This document shows, one piece after another, positions 63,001-64,000 of a stretch of 64,000 bases of DNA (positions are counted from its first letter, which is position 1; every line of letters starts with the position of its first letter). Source of the DNA: Amphiduros pacificus (lineage: Eukaryota > Annelida > Polychaeta > Phyllodocida > Hesionidae); NCBI GenBank assembly GCA_949316495.1, contig OX439005.1:10718001-10782000 (forward strand), given 5' to 3'. The translations under genes and the position numbers were made by a program. The notes under the pieces are model-generated. The model made no database searches. It was not told the DNA's origin and saw only the letters and a program-made list of their open reading frames with translations.

Positions 63001-64000
63001 CCGTTGATCATCGGCATGTCACAAATCGCTCAGCTCGCTCCGAAAAATTGTTTTAAGGTGTATCTGACCCGAATGCACATCTTTGATTTTTTTGGAGGCT
63101 GTAGTGATCAGCATTTATTCTTGAAAAATTCAAAACTAATATTTGGCCACTTTCTGACGTTACCGTTGATCATCGGCACGTCAGAAATCGCTCAGCTCGC
63201 TCCGAAAAATTGTTTGAAGGTGTATCTCACCCCAATGCACATCTTTGATTTTTTTGGAGGCTGTAGTGATCAGCATGTATAAATGAAAAATTCAAAACCA
63301 ATATTTAGCCCCTGTGTGACGTTACTGTTGATCAACGGCACGTCAGAAATCGATTGGCTGGCTCTGAAATGTTGTTCTGAAGTGTATCTCACCCCACACC
63401 ACATTTGTGATTTTTTTGGAGGCTGTAGTGATCAGCATGTATTCTTGAAAAATTCAAATTCAATATTTCGCCCCTGTGTGACGCTGCCGTTGATCATCAG
63501 CACGTCAGAAATCGCTCAGCTCGCTCCGAAAAATTGTTTTAAGGTGTATCTCACCCCACACCACATTTGTGATTTTTTTGGAGGCTGTAGTGATCAGCAT
63601 GTATTCTTGAAAAATTCAAATTCAATATTTAGCCCCTGTGTGACGCTGCCGTTGATCATCGGCATGTCACAAATCGATTGGGTGACTCTGAAATTTTGTT
63701 TGAAGGTGTATCTCACCCCAATTCACATCTTTGATTTTTTTGGAGGCTGTAGTGATCAGCATGTATAAATGAAAAATTCAAAACCAATATTTAGCCCCTG
63801 TGTGACGTTACCGTTGATCAACGGCACGTCAGAAATCGATTGGCTGGCTCTGAAATGTTGTTCTGAAGTGTATCTCACCCCACACCACATTTGTGATTTT
63901 TTTGGAGGCTGTAGTGATCAGCATGTATTCTTGAAAAATTCAAATTCAATATTTCGCCCCTGTGTGACGCTGCCGTTGATCATCAGCACGTCAGAAATCG
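57071..64000 (+). repeat. Macro-repeat copy 4 (cut by the window end)
   Basis: This copy matches copy 2 at offset 48,914 as far as a one-monomer deletion between 61022 and 61057, and at 48,752 afterwards. It keeps six low-copy changes of copy 2. Its own changes include C to G at 58434, a CpG transition at 60634 and a GGCCACTTT variant at 60942. The last two flank the deletion, and the GGCCACTTT form is common elsewhere in the array, which suggests gene conversion near the breakpoint. Confidence 0.88.
61724..61822 (+). repeat. Truncated 99-bp monomer, macro-copy 4
   Basis: The deletion junction is the same, after base 61784, at the offset of 48,752 from the copy 2 junction. Confidence 0.93.

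Larger units (their letters stand above)
1..64000 (+). repeat. Tandem satellite array, 162-bp monomer, about 397 copies
   Basis: Every part of the window is the same 162-bp unit repeated head to tail. Landmarks recurring in each monomer are a 7-base T run followed by GGAGGCTGT, a TGATCAGCAT block, a GAAAAATTCAAA block, a GCCCCT block, and a second TGATCA inside a dyad. The spacing of one monomer subtype from 1046 to 63769 fits 389 monomers exactly after correcting for 14 one-base insertions, one 6-base insertion and five 63-base deletions. No gene, RNA gene, transposon or unique sequence interrupts the array, and no inverted monomer was seen. One hand-counted monomer is about 41% GC with seven CpG. 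The family is not one I recognise. Tandem, same-strand, multi-kilobase organisation implies eukaryotic heterochromatin, most plausibly centromeric or pericentromeric, but nothing here proves kinetochore use. Confidence 0.98.

Noticed and set aside
1-64000. Well over a hundred plus-strand open frames of about 60 to 230 codons as protein-coding genes
   Set aside because: All are phases of the same 54-codon periodic frame of a satellite monomer. They start and stop at hinge variants or T8 runs, have no consistent start context, and have no flanking non-repeat gene structure.
1-64000. CRISPR array
   Set aside because: There are no unique spacers between repeats. The whole 162-bp unit is repeated.
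1-64000. CENP-B box as the functional motif
   Set aside because: I looked for TTCG followed four bases later by A and then CGGG. The consensus does not occur, and CGGG itself is essentially absent.
1-64000. tRNA, rRNA or polymerase III genes hidden in the monomer
   Set aside because: No convincing A-box plus B-box pair or rRNA-like stretch is seen, and every monomer has a run of seven T on the plus strand that would end a polymerase III transcript.
1-64000. Telomeric or simple-sequence array
   Set aside because: The period is 162 bp, with no short telomere-like motif in tandem.
1-64000. Naming a species or a known satellite family
   Set aside because: I do not recognise the monomer, and 162 bp with 41% GC is not diagnostic. 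A search of satellite databases with one monomer would decide.
1-64000. The long-range duplications as assembly artefacts
   Set aside because: Copies carry their own private changes (for example 58434 and 60942 against copy 2, and 2097 and 5440 against copy 3) and unit-length differences, so they are not simple duplicate contigs. Collapse or misordering cannot be excluded without reads.

Overview
The whole 64,000-base window is one uninterrupted tandem array of a single satellite DNA family. The monomer is 162 bp, and one monomer counted by hand is about 41% GC. All copies lie in the same orientation. I see no protein-coding gene, RNA gene, transposon or CRISPR array, and no stretch of unique sequence. 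The register can be followed end to end. Between the marker monomers at 1046 and 63769 there are exactly 389 monomer positions, once fourteen 1-base T insertions, one 6-base insertion and five identical 63-base deletions are allowed for. The window therefore holds about 397 monomers. This architecture is that of eukaryotic constitutive heterochromatin (centromere, pericentromere or a similar block). I do not recognise the monomer and cannot name the organism.

The organisation has two levels. Monomer subtypes differ from each other by up to roughly 15% in the pair I compared, yet long multi-monomer blocks recur almost unchanged. This is classical higher-order repeat (HOR) structure, made by recent amplification of whole blocks. 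Zone A (about 1-24,510) holds three copies of a macro-repeat of 7.7-9.3 kb. Zone B (about 24,511-52,552) holds seven units of a 14-monomer core HOR (2,268 bp), expanded or contracted to 15, 17 or 20 monomers, set among transitional modules that are themselves duplicated. Zone C (about 52,553-64,000) returns to the zone A macro-repeat. From 55,027 to the window end it is a near-copy of 6,113-15,248, lying 48.9 kb away.

The most interesting signal is a dyad-symmetric element of 29-37 bp centred on TGATCA in most monomers. Different monomer lineages keep the symmetry with different bases, including apparent compensatory pairs. Other points of interest are a hypervariable 12-bp hinge that toggles between several multi-base states (one is a perfect TATA-box consensus present about 93 times), an excess of CpG transitions among low-copy variants, and mosaic junctions close to the dyad. 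The 162-bp length is a multiple of three and one plus-strand frame is mostly open, so gene finders will call dozens of spurious proteins here. None should be accepted.
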